A stretch of 64,000 nucleotides of DNA from VXPQ01 sp965116435 (GCA_965116435.1 OZ220686.1:2976001-3040000); one strand, 5' to 3'. Shown: positions 42,801 through 51,300, counted from the first letter of the stretch. Made by a program: numbers and translations. The notes: generated by a model not told the origin, from the sequence alone.

Positions 42801-44891
42801 GAGGTCACGGTGACGGTGCTGAACAAGGGCGATTTGGCGCTGGTCTGCGTGGACCCCGACCCGGTTTACGAAGGGGACGAAGACATTACCCTGTTTTGCG
42901 CGGCGTCTGGCGGGCCGGACGGTTCCGTGTATGAATATGTCTGGTCGGCGCTCCGCAACACGAGCGCTGCGCTGGATACGGAGCGGCTCGTGGCGGGCAT
43001 AGACGGCCCGACGCCGACGTTCGACGTGCCTGAGGAAGTGAATGTGGACGAGACGTACGAATACCTTGTGACGGTCTCCGCCGAGCACGCGGAGGCCGCG
43101 ACGGCGGAAGTCCTGGTGACGGTGCTTAACAGTATCCCGCCTGTCGCATTTTCTACGATTCCGTCGGACCTGGGCGTCTGGATAAGCGCTTCGTCCTTGC
43201 GTTTCGGGGTGCAGTCTTCGGGCTCTCAGGTAACGCTGGATGCGCTGACGGACCGCATCTCTACGAGCGTGGCGGGTCCGTACCACGTAGGCCGCATGAC
43301 GCTGGCGCCGGAGGGCGACCTGGCGTTTGACGAGAACGCGGAGGTGGCCTTGTCTATCGAGATGGTTACTCCGGTGACGCTACGCCGCATGGCCGACGCG
43401 AGCTTGGGTGATGTGACTTTGGGTGATGCGACTTTGGGCGACGCGACCCTGGACGGCGTGACCTTGGCCGACGCGGCATTGGGCGATGCGACTTTGGACG
43501 GCGCGGCATTGGGCGACGCGACCTTGGGTGATGCGACCTTGGCTGATGCTACCCTGGACGGCGTGACCTTGGCCGACGCGGCATTGGGCGATGCGACTTT
43601 GGGCGACGCTACCCTGGGCGACGCGACCTTGGGTGATGCGACCTTGGCTGATGCTACCCTGGGCGATGTGACCTTGGGCGACGCTACCTTCGCCGACGCT
43701 ATCTTGGCCGATGCGACCTTGGGCGATGCAACTTTGGGTGATGCGACTTTGGGCGATGCGGCGGATGAACCGGGCGCCCGCGGGCATGTCCTTACGTTGT
43801 CGCCGAGTTGGTCCGTGGTGGAATCGTGCGAGCAGCTGTCGTCGCAGTCGATCCCGGGGTTGTACACGGAGGTGCGGATGTCCGGCTCGGACTGTCGTTT
43901 GTTGCTGTTCGGGGGCGATCTGGACCTGACGGACGCGCCTTCGGGTCGGTACGTCGGGACGATAGACGTGATTTTCCGCACGGTTTCGGGCGAGGAGACG
44001 CACCTCGTGCCGGTGTCCGTCGAGGTGATTCCTGCGCCGCGGGTGATTGCGATAGGTCCGGGCGGCGTGCGTTTCGATACGTCGCGGGAGCTGCCTCCGG
44101 GGTTGACGCCGGAGCAGACCGTGCGCATCTACCCGGACGTGGCGTACTTGACGGAGGAGGCCCCTTCGGGCGTGTTCGAGTTGTCGAATCCGTCGCTGAT
44201 CCCGCTGGAAATCTCGGTGTCGTCTCGCTTCGGGTATGTGGAGGCGACGGAGGACGGCCGGGAGGCGGTGGTGGAGGACCCGTCAAGTTCTCGTTTGGGC
44301 GATTTGTCCGGGTTGGTGGAGATGTATCCGCATTCGCTGGTGCTGCAGCCGGGCGAGCAGCGGGTGGTTCGGTACGGCGTGCGGGAGGATTCGCTTGCGG
44401 GCCTCAAGGCGACGGGCGAGGCGGGCTATGCAGCGTTTTTCGAGATTTCGTCGGCTCCGCGCCAGTATATCCGTTCGGACTGGTTGCCTGAGGCATCGAC
44501 GGGCGAAAATATGGCCCGCGTCACGCTGCGTGTGCCGGGGGCGTACGCGCCGGAGGCGGCTTCGCCGTCGCTGCGGGCGGAATTGTTGTCCGTCTCGGCA
44601 GGCGCCTCACCGTCGGCGACGTTTCTTTTGGAGACGGAGGGCGCACCGTTCCTCGGCGAGGTGGCGGCGTACGACGAGGATGGCCGGGAGCTCGGTCGTA
44701 GCCGTACGCTGGTGTACACGCGCAGCCGGGTGCGTCTGCCGCTGGCGTGGCTACCGGAGGGCGAGGCGATCTTTTTGCGCTTCGCGCCGTTTAGGGCGCC
44801 TTCAAGTTCGCCGTCCAGTTCACTGTCGGGATCAGGGCATACGTCCGAGCCGGTGCGGGTTCCGTGGCATGCGCCGCGCGGCAAACTTTAA
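36819..44891 (+). CDS. Giant secreted protein with Ig-like repeats, pentapeptide array and PapD-like end
   Basis: The 2690-residue product starts at the ATG at 36819, 3 bp after a GGGAGG site, with a signal peptide ending near residue 27 (SAWGQ). Residues about 120-2104 are some 17 Ig-like domains of about 100 residues. Each opens with LxC..P..VYEGxxDVxLxC, so two cysteines lie about 16 residues apart, not in the classical B-F positions. The last units (41900-43130) are nearly identical, implying recent duplication. Residues 2110-2400 resemble a DUF4402-like domain interrupted by 24 pentapeptides (residues 2192-2311). The end resembles PapD-type chaperone domains (LSNPSLIPLEISVSS, YPHSLVLQPGEQ). 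No type-9 sorting domain or anchor was found. Likely a surface or matrix adhesin; this is inference. Confidence 0.8.
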   Translation: MQKHSSYRVWVVGALGVAGLLGVASAWGQVIPDEGYPSKPVFPEESSAPPALYEECGPFLLAHPVTADAFAEECAGNAVGDRDNGLDGAGNGVAGAGSSSAALDPALHTPPRLECPSAVFLEEMETGAIDCHVYDAAGEGNLDYFWEPVGGATRDYLENPRLLPEDAPNPVVVAPSFPVYDTLESFLAEEGAQRYRYRLTATSRATGLSSHAEVEVFVRSSQPSVYCPLELEVEEGATVVLACEGADPLSFRMDASDAAGASPALWAWEGLWGSSTAPLAATDTPQPLFTAPSGSAGRTYHYVASLTTSSSGVPRTARRRVSVTVKAGEAATLGPEATLGADVSLSVNNPPAVITCTDIDHIVQGHISELTIECSAENEPAHTGYLWLAISPRDALDRLVSGEYTLRRTFAIDHNALPSNGSIEYKYRVILSVGGRVYAREDVTVTLRKSERRMTCDTKYYEVWTTNSDFSFDCWSDSSSENIRWDVGYGPGARERAYHPDNGQQAPASLVRPKFDLKFDVPETLPGGAEIGYYTYFVCMYYHGDGGYYYVDSASITVKVTKVYALECVDPIEVYEGEGVVRLNCAVDWGARSPDSYVWEARGATKNTDLLIADTDSPQPLFLVPDEVYQDETYEYRLITSVDDDGIADIVDDVTVKVLNKPPDITIDCPGDPYTYTGGDFEKQLGDCRFSTNDNFPPGPKEYTFVWTNMTSSGKSLLNGVCTTTGDTPQCQRPVFNVPNVSSDETYKYQVTYTATQADVSASASKIITVHVKPRPALSLSCEDMEVYEGSGDIPLNCRGIGTPVFAEYRYTWSPDDGLLEKADPEVIFRTVYPPTFLTPDDVAVDTDYDYEITLKSQHYVRPPWSVTSPITVTVLNKPQIVVDCTSATYSAYEGSSVVLDCTATGAHDPSTYRYAWTARSAAADLGRLNDQNALSPMFTALPSVTAEETHEYLLTVSAANALDGTFEVDVTVHPKPQIAVDCPDHPYSVYEGAADVALHCTATGAPSGSSYTYAWTARSAAADVRLLSDAAARSPTFAVPSDVTATATHEYLLTVTADNALDGTFEVDVEVLDEATLALLCENPDPVYEGADPVALRCTPSAQPGLPSGSSYAYSWVSLGDAADANMLVAGVAVRTGSAPPTFKVPVDVPQNTTYAYRLTLSADHARDATADVAIQVRDRPAIAVDCTDPAPVYEGSPDVALECAATGALGASDGVAYTYAWTARNNTSATLAVALLSAPDALTPTFLVPKAVARDETYEYLLTVSADNSVSGTAEVTVEVLNKPQLAVDCTNPDPVYEGAADVTLSCTASGAPAGAAYTYAWTARGDTPDVGRLSASDVLSPTFDVPFSVAQTTRYEYLLTVSAPNAESGSETVTVTVLNEGSLALVCTDPDPVYEGSADIALSCTASGAPGDSPSYEYTWTSRGAAEDANLLSRTDISSPTFAVPEAVDADRAYAYVVRVTAANADAGVARVTVTVLNQPAIAVVCTDPDPVYEGSPDIALSCRASGALGVSSASGASGALRDDPVYEYAWTPRRSAADTDMLSRTDISSPTFFVPAAVDADRAYAYAVRVTAANAESGTAEVTVRVLNTGIVALSCANPAPVYEGSGDLALSCAATGAPAGSEYAYSWEAFQKTSGPPDAGLLSATDVASPTFLTPEDVPQTTRYAYRVTARADHASPATADVTVTVLDSGVLTLSCANPAPVYEGSPDVALNCTASGGPGGPEGSTYEYAWSPLGNTSGPPGAGLLSASDIASPTFAVPAEVDADETYAYLVTVSAEHAESATAEVTVTVLNKPALALACVRPVSVYEGSPDVALNCTTAGGPDGSAYEYVWSPLRNTSGTPDTGLLSATDIASPTFAVPAEVDADETYEYLVTVSAEHAEVATAEVTVTVLNKGALALVCVNPAPVYEGAPDVALNCSAPGGPGAPDGSAYEYLWTALSNTSAAPDTDLLSRADIASPTFAVPAEVDADERYEYLVTVSAENADPATAEVTVTVLNKGDLALVCVDPDPVYEGDEDITLFCAASGGPDGSVYEYVWSALRNTSAALDTERLVAGIDGPTPTFDVPEEVNVDETYEYLVTVSAEHAEAATAEVLVTVLNSIPPVAFSTIPSDLGVWISASSLRFGVQSSGSQVTLDALTDRISTSVAGPYHVGRMTLAPEGDLAFDENAEVALSIEMVTPVTLRRMADASLGDVTLGDATLGDATLDGVTLADAALGDATLDGAALGDATLGDATLADATLDGVTLADAALGDATLGDATLGDATLGDATLADATLGDVTLGDATFADAILADATLGDATLGDATLGDAADEPGARGHVLTLSPSWSVVESCEQLSSQSIPGLYTEVRMSGSDCRLLLFGGDLDLTDAPSGRYVGTIDVIFRTVSGEETHLVPVSVEVIPAPRVIAIGPGGVRFDTSRELPPGLTPEQTVRIYPDVAYLTEEAPSGVFELSNPSLIPLEISVSSRFGYVEATEDGREAVVEDPSSSRLGDLSGLVEMYPHSLVLQPGEQRVVRYGVREDSLAGLKATGEAGYAAFFEISSAPRQYIRSDWLPEASTGENMARVTLRVPGAYAPEAASPSLRAELLSVSAGASPSATFLLETEGAPFLGEVAAYDEDGRELGRSRTLVYTRSRVRLPLAWLPEGEAIFLRFAPFRAPSSSPSSSLSGSGHTSEPVRVPWHAPRGKL
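38517..43130 (+). repeat. Tandem array of about 300-bp Ig-like coding units
   Basis: Successive units show the coding motif for VYEG or a close form at about 38535, 39178, 39490, 39785, 40080, 40397, 40709, 41005, 41305, 41635, 41935, 42247, 42550 and 42865. The spacing is close to 300 bp from 39178 on. Nucleotide similarity rises toward the 3' end, where units share long identical stretches, so the array is prone to recombination. Confidence 0.85.
43392..43751 (+). repeat. 24 x 15-bp pentapeptide-coding array
   Basis: Twenty-four in-frame 15-bp units encode five-residue repeats of the GDATL, ADATL, GDVTL and DGVTL types. Read as A-T-L-G-D the array fits the A(D/N)LXX rule of pentapeptide repeat proteins, which fold as a right-handed quadrilateral beta-helix. 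Higher-order duplication is visible, for example the ADATLDGVTLADAAL block recurring. Confidence 0.85.
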
Positions 44892-45217
44892 TTATTTAAC
44901 CCCGAATTTTCGCCGCCTTACTTTTTAAGGTTGGGCGGAAGGTGCATATTCTCAAGACGCTTAAGACAGAACACGAGAAAACAGAACCCGAGACAGACAC
45001 GGCGACGGTAAAATGCCAAGGCATTAGCCGACAAGCCTTAAGGTGCTCCGAATACATCCACTTCAATCAGCGCTTCACGCAGGCGATTCCAGCCCAGCGC
45101 ACGCCTGTTGACCGCGGATTTCCTCACGAGGACCTGAATTTCGCCATCTTTTCCGCGGAAGGGGGAACAGGGCGTCTTGCGTTACGTTTGCATACGCCGT
45201 TCCGTTTGGGCGGTCCT
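44892..45217. other. Gap between the giant gene and tRNA-Gly
   Basis: A hairpin CCTTA-CTTTT-TAAGG with flanking GCC/GGC pairs lies at about 44910-44938 and may end the giant gene's transcript. AATGCC-AA-GGCATT forms another at 45014-45027. The left-end copy of the long repeat element is at 45043-45080. No gene is seen; the open frame across the tRNA is not coding. Confidence 0.5.
45043..45080. repeat. Left-end copy of the long repeat element
   Basis: The second half, ATCCACTTC-A-ATCAGCGCTTCACG, matches 10449-10472, and the first half (GGTGCTCCGAATAC) is degenerate. Its partner right end lies at 45810-45957, so tRNA-Gly and the thioesterase gene lie between the two ends. Confidence 0.6.
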
Positions 45218-45290
45218 GCGGAAGTAGCTCAGTTGGTAGAGCATTTGCTTGCCATGCAAAAGGTCGCGGGTTCGAATCCCGTCTTCCGCT
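45218..45290 (+). tRNA. tRNA-Gly (anticodon GCC)
   Basis: The 73-nt cloverleaf has acceptor GCGGAAG / CTTCCGC, D-arm GCTC..GAGC, anticodon stem TTGCT-T-GCC-A-TGCAA and T-arm GCGGG-TTCGAAT-CCCGT. CCA is encoded at 45291-45293. It lies between the halves of the long repeat element. Confidence 0.97.
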
Positions 45291-45340
45291 CCATATCTCT
45301 ATAGTTCCGTATCGATCGTCTCTATACGCCTCTATACGAA

Positions 45341-45817
45341 ATGGGTGTATCGCCTCCTTCTTCGTCGCCGCCCCCTGTCCCTGCCCCCATCTGGTTCGGA
45401 ACGCCCGACCTTGAGGCGCTCGCCGATATGACCGCGGGCACCCTCGCTTCGCACCTCGGCATCCGGTTTACGGAGATCGGCCCCGATTTTCTGCGTGGGG
45501 TCATGCCGGTGGACGAGCGCACCATGCAGCCGCGAGGCATCATGCACGGAGGCGCATCCGCCGCGTTTGCCGAAACATTGGGGAGCGTGGCGGCCTGGTT
45601 GTGCGTGGACCGGTCCCGGAAACGTTGCCTGGGCCTGGATATTTCCGTAAATCACATCCGGCGGGCGCCTGCTCCCGGAGAAGTCACGGGAACGGCTCGT
45701 CCCTTGCACATAGGGCGCAGCACCCACGTCTGGGAGATTCGCATCGAAAACGCCGCAGGGGCGCTTGTGGGCGTAAGCCGCCTGACCATCATCGTGCTCG
45801 AGGCGCCGGGGACGTGA
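45341..45817 (+). CDS. Hotdog-fold thioesterase, PaaI/MenI-like
   Basis: The 158-residue product carries the hotdog core from about residue 30. GIMHGGASAAFAETLGS holds the catalytic acidic residue and the helix of the PaaI/YdiI group, and ISVNHIRRAPAPGEV follows. These enzymes hydrolyse acyl-CoA such as 1,4-dihydroxy-2-naphthoyl-CoA or phenylacetyl-CoA; no menaquinone gene is nearby, so the substrate is open. A Pro/Ser-rich leader of about 15 residues precedes the domain. The stop codon TGA lies inside the first bases of the repeat element that starts at 45810, so the C-terminus may have been altered by its insertion. Confidence 0.85.
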   Translation: MGVSPPSSSPPPVPAPIWFGTPDLEALADMTAGTLASHLGIRFTEIGPDFLRGVMPVDERTMQPRGIMHGGASAAFAETLGSVAAWLCVDRSRKRCLGLDISVNHIRRAPAPGEVTGTARPLHIGRSTHVWEIRIENAAGALVGVSRLTIIVLEAPGT

Positions 45818-45957
45818 AGCGCCCTTCGGGAGGCCGACAGGAGCACGCTGGCTGCGTCATTCCTCATTACGCGGGGCCGCCACACTACCTGCTTCGTCAT
45901 TCCTTGTCAGCGCACCCCTCGCTGCCTCTGATCTTCGCGGACTTAATCAGTGCATCC
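45810..45957. repeat. Right part of the long repeat element, second copy
   Basis: This 148-bp stretch matches 10542-10686 almost base for base, from GGACGTGAAGCGCCCTTCGG to the end CTTAATCAGTGCATCC. It begins inside the thioesterase gene, whose TGA (45815-45817) falls within the repeat. Confidence 0.85.
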
Positions 45958-46110
45958 TTTAATGAGGAAGTCCAGGAGAGTACGGCGAAAACGCATACCG
46001 AGATGGGTTCTGGCGTTCAACGCCTTGAACGAATTCTCGAAGAATAGTCTGACAAATCAGCAAAAGAAGCCCCTTGCACAAAAGCCTTTCCCCGCCAAGC
46101 ATATGGCCTC

Positions 46111-47301
46111 CTATCGTACGCGGAGTGCAACGTCTCCATGGGACGCGCGGGCATGCAGTTCGGGACCGCCTCCATGTATCCGGCCCTGCACTTCCTTGTT
46201 CTTGCGCATGCCCTCGAACCCGGTCTGGAACGCGTCCGCCATCGAAACGTCGGACGCACGGAGATCCACGTCCAGCGTGGCTTGCGCTGGCGCATACAGG
46301 TCGATATCGCCATGCGCGGCGTTGAACTTGCCGCCCACTGCTTCGACAAAATACAGGCTGATGTCTCCATGATGGACATGCATGCGCGGATACCCGTTCA
46401 TGGACTGCACATGGATGTCTCCGTGCGATATATCCACATCGATTTCTCCGGCGTCCAGGCGGTCGAGGTCGATATCTCCATGTGACGTACGGATACGGAC
46501 GGTTTCCGCCGCCACCCGATTCAGCTCGATATCGCCGTGCGCGGTATCCACATGCATTGTCCGCGCATCCATGCTATGCACAGACAGGTCGCCATGCCGC
46601 ACGTTCAGGCGAACGCGTTCGCTGCCCACCTGGCCGGTTTGCACATCGCCGTGCGCGATGTCCATGGATAGCGAGGGCCCGCTCAGCGATTCGGCGTCGA
46701 TGTCTCCGTGCGCCAGGTCCATATTCAGGACGCCTTTCAGGGCATGAATATCCACGTCGCCATGCGCTACGTCTATGTCGGCGTCGAATAGCTCGGGCAC
46801 GGAAATATACACATGGACGCTGCCCCGCAGGCGCCATCCGTTCCTGGTCCAGCGCCAGTTGCCTTCGGGGTCCGTGCGGACGAAGACCGCGCCGTCCGTT
46901 TGCCCCACCTCAAAGTTCAGGTATTCGAAAAAATTGCGCAGGCGGTCGGTGATTTCCTGTCCTTCCAGCACGACGCGAATGCGCGCTTCGTTTCCGGCGC
47001 CTTTTTCGATATGGACGTCGCTGTGCGCCACGTCCACACGCAATGCTTCGCCGGGCTGCACGGAAAAGGTTTCGTCGATCATGTCCTCTTCGGCCTGGCC
47101 TCGGACACGGTCCGGCGTGGAGGCCTCGGCATGGAGCGCGAGGCGGACCTGCTGGCTGGGCGTAGCGTGCCCAACGTCCGCAGCGTGCGCAACGTGCGCA
47201 ACGTGCGTAGCGGGTTCTGCGCGATGGAAAAACAGGGCGGCGACGGCAAGCGTCAGCAATGCAGCGGCGCCAAGGACGGAGATGCGGACTGTGGAGCGCA
47301 T
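46111..47301 (-). CDS. DUF4097-type secreted beta-strand repeat protein
   Basis: The 396-residue product starts at the ATG at 47301 (MRSTVRISVLG) with a hydrophobic N-terminal segment (about residues 8-26) that is either a signal peptide or a single membrane anchor. From about residue 170 the motif HGDI, HGDV or HGDL recurs roughly every 19-22 residues, about ten times (VAHGDVDIHAL, LAHGDIDAESL, TSHGDIDLDRL and so on). This is the layered beta-strand pattern of DUF4097 proteins. Function is unknown for the family. A His/Ala stretch (HVAHVAHAADVGHA) follows the N-terminal segment. The frame is open back to 47577, but that part overlaps mpg and is not used. Confidence 0.8.
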   Translation of the reverse strand: MRSTVRISVLGAAALLTLAVAALFFHRAEPATHVAHVAHAADVGHATPSQQVRLALHAEASTPDRVRGQAEEDMIDETFSVQPGEALRVDVAHSDVHIEKGAGNEARIRVVLEGQEITDRLRNFFEYLNFEVGQTDGAVFVRTDPEGNWRWTRNGWRLRGSVHVYISVPELFDADIDVAHGDVDIHALKGVLNMDLAHGDIDAESLSGPSLSMDIAHGDVQTGQVGSERVRLNVRHGDLSVHSMDARTMHVDTAHGDIELNRVAAETVRIRTSHGDIDLDRLDAGEIDVDISHGDIHVQSMNGYPRMHVHHGDISLYFVEAVGGKFNAAHGDIDLYAPAQATLDVDLRASDVSMADAFQTGFEGMRKNKEVQGRIHGGGPELHARASHGDVALRVR

Positions 47302-47569
47302 GGGAATGAGGGGTTGTTTTGCGAAAATCGGCGGGGGCGCTGTATCATCGTTAAGCGGCTGGACAAGCGTTCGAGCGTCTTGCGTGCGTTCCGGGCGCGG
47401 CGCGGCGCGATAACGACGCCGGGTTGCATCCTTTGCGTCGTGTGTCGTATGTTTGCCGCCGCCGGGTTGTTTATGCGGCGCGTGTCCGGGTTTGGCCCGG
47501 TTTTCGATGAAAAAATTTCTGCGCGTATATCCCGGGTACGGACAATACGGTTGCAAGGTTACGCTCCCC

Positions 47570-48232
47570 ATGCGCATTTTAACGAAAAATTTTTATGATC
47601 GGCCCACACTGGACGTGGCGCGCGATCTGGTAGGCAAACATCTTGTGCGCATTCTGGACGACGGGACCGAGCTGGTGGGCCGCATTGTGGAAACGGAGGC
47701 CTATACGCAGGACGATCCCGCGTTCCATGGGTGGGGCCTTCTGGATCGCCGAACCGGGTTGCTCAAACCGGAAGGCCGCGGGCGCGACCTGTTCGGCAAG
47801 CCAGGGACCGCGTACGTATACCTGACCTATGGCGTCCATTGGCTGATGAATGTGGTGACGGATCGGGAGGGCGCAGGCGGGGGCGTGCTTTTGCGCGCCG
47901 TGGAGCCGCTGGAGGGCCTCGCGTCTATGTATGCCCGCCGGGCGGGGGCGCGACGGGATATTGATCTGGCGAACGGGCCCGGCAAACTGGCCCAGGCCTT
48001 TGCGATCACGGGCGCTTTGCACAATACGCCTTGCACGAAGCCGCCCCTGTATGTGCGGGATTCCGACGAGGATCCCCCGCTTGCCGTCGAGACCTCGTGC
48101 CGCATCGGGATTACCCGCGGCGTCGAATTGCCGTGGCGGTTTTATGCGGCGGACCATCCGTGCGTCTCGCCGGGCGTGCCCAGCGACATTGCGCAAGCCC
48201 GGAAGCGCATGCGCCGATCGCGGACAAGGTAG
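47570..48232 (+). CDS. mpg: 3-methyladenine DNA glycosylase (AAG/MPG family)
   Basis: It excises alkylated purines in base excision repair. The 220-residue product has the family blocks FYDRPTLDVARDLVGKHL, the catalytic Glu region RIVETEAYTQDDPAFHG, and TYVYLTYGV-type AYVYLTYGVHWLMNVV. The start ATG at 47570 matches the family N-terminus; in-frame codons back to 47453 include an ATG at 47507 that would add 21 residues. It diverges from the DUF4097 gene over 268 bp with no recognised site, and alaS follows. Confidence 0.93.
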   Translation: MRILTKNFYDRPTLDVARDLVGKHLVRILDDGTELVGRIVETEAYTQDDPAFHGWGLLDRRTGLLKPEGRGRDLFGKPGTAYVYLTYGVHWLMNVVTDREGAGGGVLLRAVEPLEGLASMYARRAGARRDIDLANGPGKLAQAFAITGALHNTPCTKPPLYVRDSDEDPPLAVETSCRIGITRGVELPWRFYAADHPCVSPGVPSDIAQARKRMRRSRTR

Positions 48233-48353
48233 CCGGGCTATGGCGGACGTATCCGCGGGATGGGCACATTGCGCCGGTCTCTTCGTTCACTTGCGGTTCG
48301 CAAGCCGTTTATGCCCTGGCGCGTAGCGCCGGCTCCGTATCCGTTCTGTATAT

Positions 48354-51300
48354 ATGTCTGATTTGCTTTCTTCCAGCGACATTCGCCGCGCCTTCCTCGA
48401 TTTTTTCAGGGAACGGGGACATGAAGTGGTGCCGAGCGATTCGCTGGCCCCCGAGGGGGATCCCACGTTGCTGTTCACGAACGCCGGGATGAATCAGTTC
48501 AAGGATATGTTTCTTGGCGTGGGTCAGCGTTCGTACCGCCGGGCCGCGGATACCCAGAAATGCTTGCGGGTATCCGGCAAGCACAACGATCTCGAAGAGG
48601 TGGGTCTCGATACGTACCATCATACGTTTTTCGAGATGCTGGGCAACTGGTCGTTTGGAGATTATTTCAAGAAAGAGGCCATCGGGTGGTCCTGGGAGTT
48701 GCTTGTGGACGTGTTCGGGTTGGATCCGGATCGGTTGTACGCGACCGTGCATGCAGGCGACGAGGCGCTGGGCCTGTCGCCCGATGCGGAGGCGGCGGCG
48801 CTGTGGGCGTCCGAAACGAACATCGACCCGGAGCACATTCTGTACGGCGATTCGAAAGACAATTTCTGGATGATGGGGGACGAGGGGCCGTGCGGGCCGT
48901 GCTCGGAGGTCCATATCGACCTGCGCCCGGAGGAAGCGCGGCGGGCCGTTCCCGGCAAGGACCTGGTGAATGCGGACCATCCGGAAGTCATCGAGCTATG
49001 GAATCTGGTGTTCATTCAGTACAATGCGCGGCCTGGCGGGGCGCTGGAACCGCTTGCCGCCGTGCATGTGGACACCGGGCTGGGACTGGAGCGGCTGGTT
49101 GCGGTTTTGCAGGGGAAGCGGTCGAATTACGACACGGATTTGTTTGCGCCCCTGCTTTCCGGCGCGGCGGCGTTGTCGCCCCGGGAGGACATCGTTTCCT
49201 ACGACGATATACGGGTGGAGGACGAGGCGGAGCGCGCCCGTTGCCGGGTAGCCCTGCGCGTGGTCGCCGATCATGTGCGCACGATCGCCTTCGCCATAGC
49301 GGATGGCGTGGCCCCCGGCAATATGGGGCGGTCCTATGTCATTCGGCGCATTTTGCGGCGGGCCGTGCGATTCGGGTATCAGGCGCTGGGGATGCGGGAG
49401 CCGTTCCTGTACCGGCTCATGGCGCCGCTTGCGGACACGATGGGCGACGCCTTTCCGGAACTGCGCGCTCGTCAGGAGCATATGGAGCGCATTACGCGCG
49501 CCGAGGAGGAGCACTTCTTGCGGACGCTCGGTACGGGCATCGAATTCTTCGAGTACATTGCGAACCATGTGAAGGCGTTGTCCGACGCCATTCGGGAGGC
49601 CGAACAGGCGGCGCGGGAAGCGGCGGACCGCGAGGGCCTGTCGGTCCATGACGTGAACAGCAAGGCCCGGTCGGACCAGGCCAGCGCCAGCTATCGCCGG
49701 GTCCGGGAAACGAAACTGGTTGCGCAGGAAATGCTCAGCGCGCTGGGTTCCGACCGGAGGATGCTGGACATCCTGCAGAAGTCGTTCGGAAAACGTCCGG
49801 GGTACGAGGCGTATCGGGTGTTCATCTTTGCGGCGATGGGCGGACGCGTGCCCGGAGAGATCGTTTTTCTGTTGCACGATACCTACGGATTTCCCGTGGA
49901 CCTGACGCAACTCATGGCGCGGGAAAAAGGGCTTCAGGTGCACAAGGAGGACCTGGCGCGGTATGAGGAACTCATGCAGATGCAGAAGGAGCGCGCGCGG
50001 GCGGGGGCCTCGTTCCGGGCGGCGGCGGACGGAGAGGAAGCATGGCAGGTCTTCGTGTCCGGGGAGGACGCCGAGCCGGGGGATTCCCTGTTCGTCGGGT
50101 ATACGTCCCTTGAAGCCACGGATGTCCGCATTGCGGCCATGCGCACGGTTTCGGCGGCGTCGAACGGCAAGAAGGCCGGGGAGACCGATTCCGAACGCCG
50201 CGAAATCGTGCTGGACCGGACGCCGTTCTATGCGGAAGGCGGCGGGCAGACAGGCGACACCGGCATTCTGGACGTGGGCGGGGAGCAGATCCGGGTACTT
50301 GATACGACTTGGCAGCGCCGGCACATTGTGCATTGCGTGGACCGATTGCCCGCCGACCCTGCGGCGCCCGTGCATGCCGCCGTGGATGCGGATCGCAGGC
50401 TTCGCATCGCCAAACATCATACCGCAACCCATTTGCTGCACGCCGCGTTGCGCGAGGCCTTGGGAGAGCATGTGCAGCAAAGGGGGTCGCTTGTGGCGCC
50501 GGACCGGCTGCGTTTCGACTTCAGCCACTACGAGCGGGTGGAGCCGGACGTGCTGGAACAAGTGCAGTCCCGGATCAATGGGGTGATTCAGCGGGACGTC
50601 CCGGCGCGCATCGACTTCGACGTTCCGATTGCGGAGGCGAAAGCCCGGGGCGCCATGGCGTTGTTTGGCGAGAAATACGAGGATCGGGTGCGCGTCGTGA
50701 CGTTCGACCCGGCCTGGTCGGTTGAGCTGTGCGGCGGTACGCATGTGCGCGCCACCGGCGAGCTGGGCGTGTTTCGTTTTTTGTCGGAGGGATCGGTGGC
50801 GGCGGGCATACGGCGTCTGGAGGCTGTGGTGGGCGAAGAAGCGCTCGCCGTGATCGAGCAGGAACGGAAGGAACTGGCGGGCGTGCGGGCGCACCTGGGG
50901 TCTGCGCCGCGCCCGGTTTCGGAGGAGGTGGCCCGGCTGGTGGCGGAAAACAAACGCCTTCGGCGCGAAGCCGGGAAACTTCGGGAAGAAGCGCTTGCCG
51001 GGCGTCTGGCGGGTTTTATCGAGCAGGCGCAGGTGGTCGCAGGGGTTCGCGTGGTTACGGGCCGGATAGAGCCCGTGCCGATGGATATGTTGCGCAGTTT
51101 GGCGGAAACGCTGCGTGCGCGCATGGGCGATTCGGCGGTGGCGGCGCTGGGCGCTCTGGACCCGGAAGGCGAAAAGGTGTATCTTGCCGCCGCGGCGTCC
51201 GACGATCTTGCGGGGTCGGGCGCGTTGAAGGCGGGCGATCTGGTGGGGCGGCTTGCCCGGATTGTGGGCGGCGGCGGCGGCGGGCGACCCGGGCTGGCCA

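Noticed and set aside
38517..43751. Regular repeats considered as a CRISPR array or satellite DNA
   Set aside because: The units are in frame, have protein-level conservation and no unique spacers; they are coding repeats.
44300..44891. Type-9 secretion C-terminal sorting domain in the giant protein
   Set aside because: The end is a Ser/Pro-rich tail after a PapD-like domain; no typical sorting-domain strands or end motif were seen.
44942..45304. Plus-strand open frame of 120 codons across tRNA-Gly
   Set aside because: It reads through the tRNA gene and has no recognisable domain.
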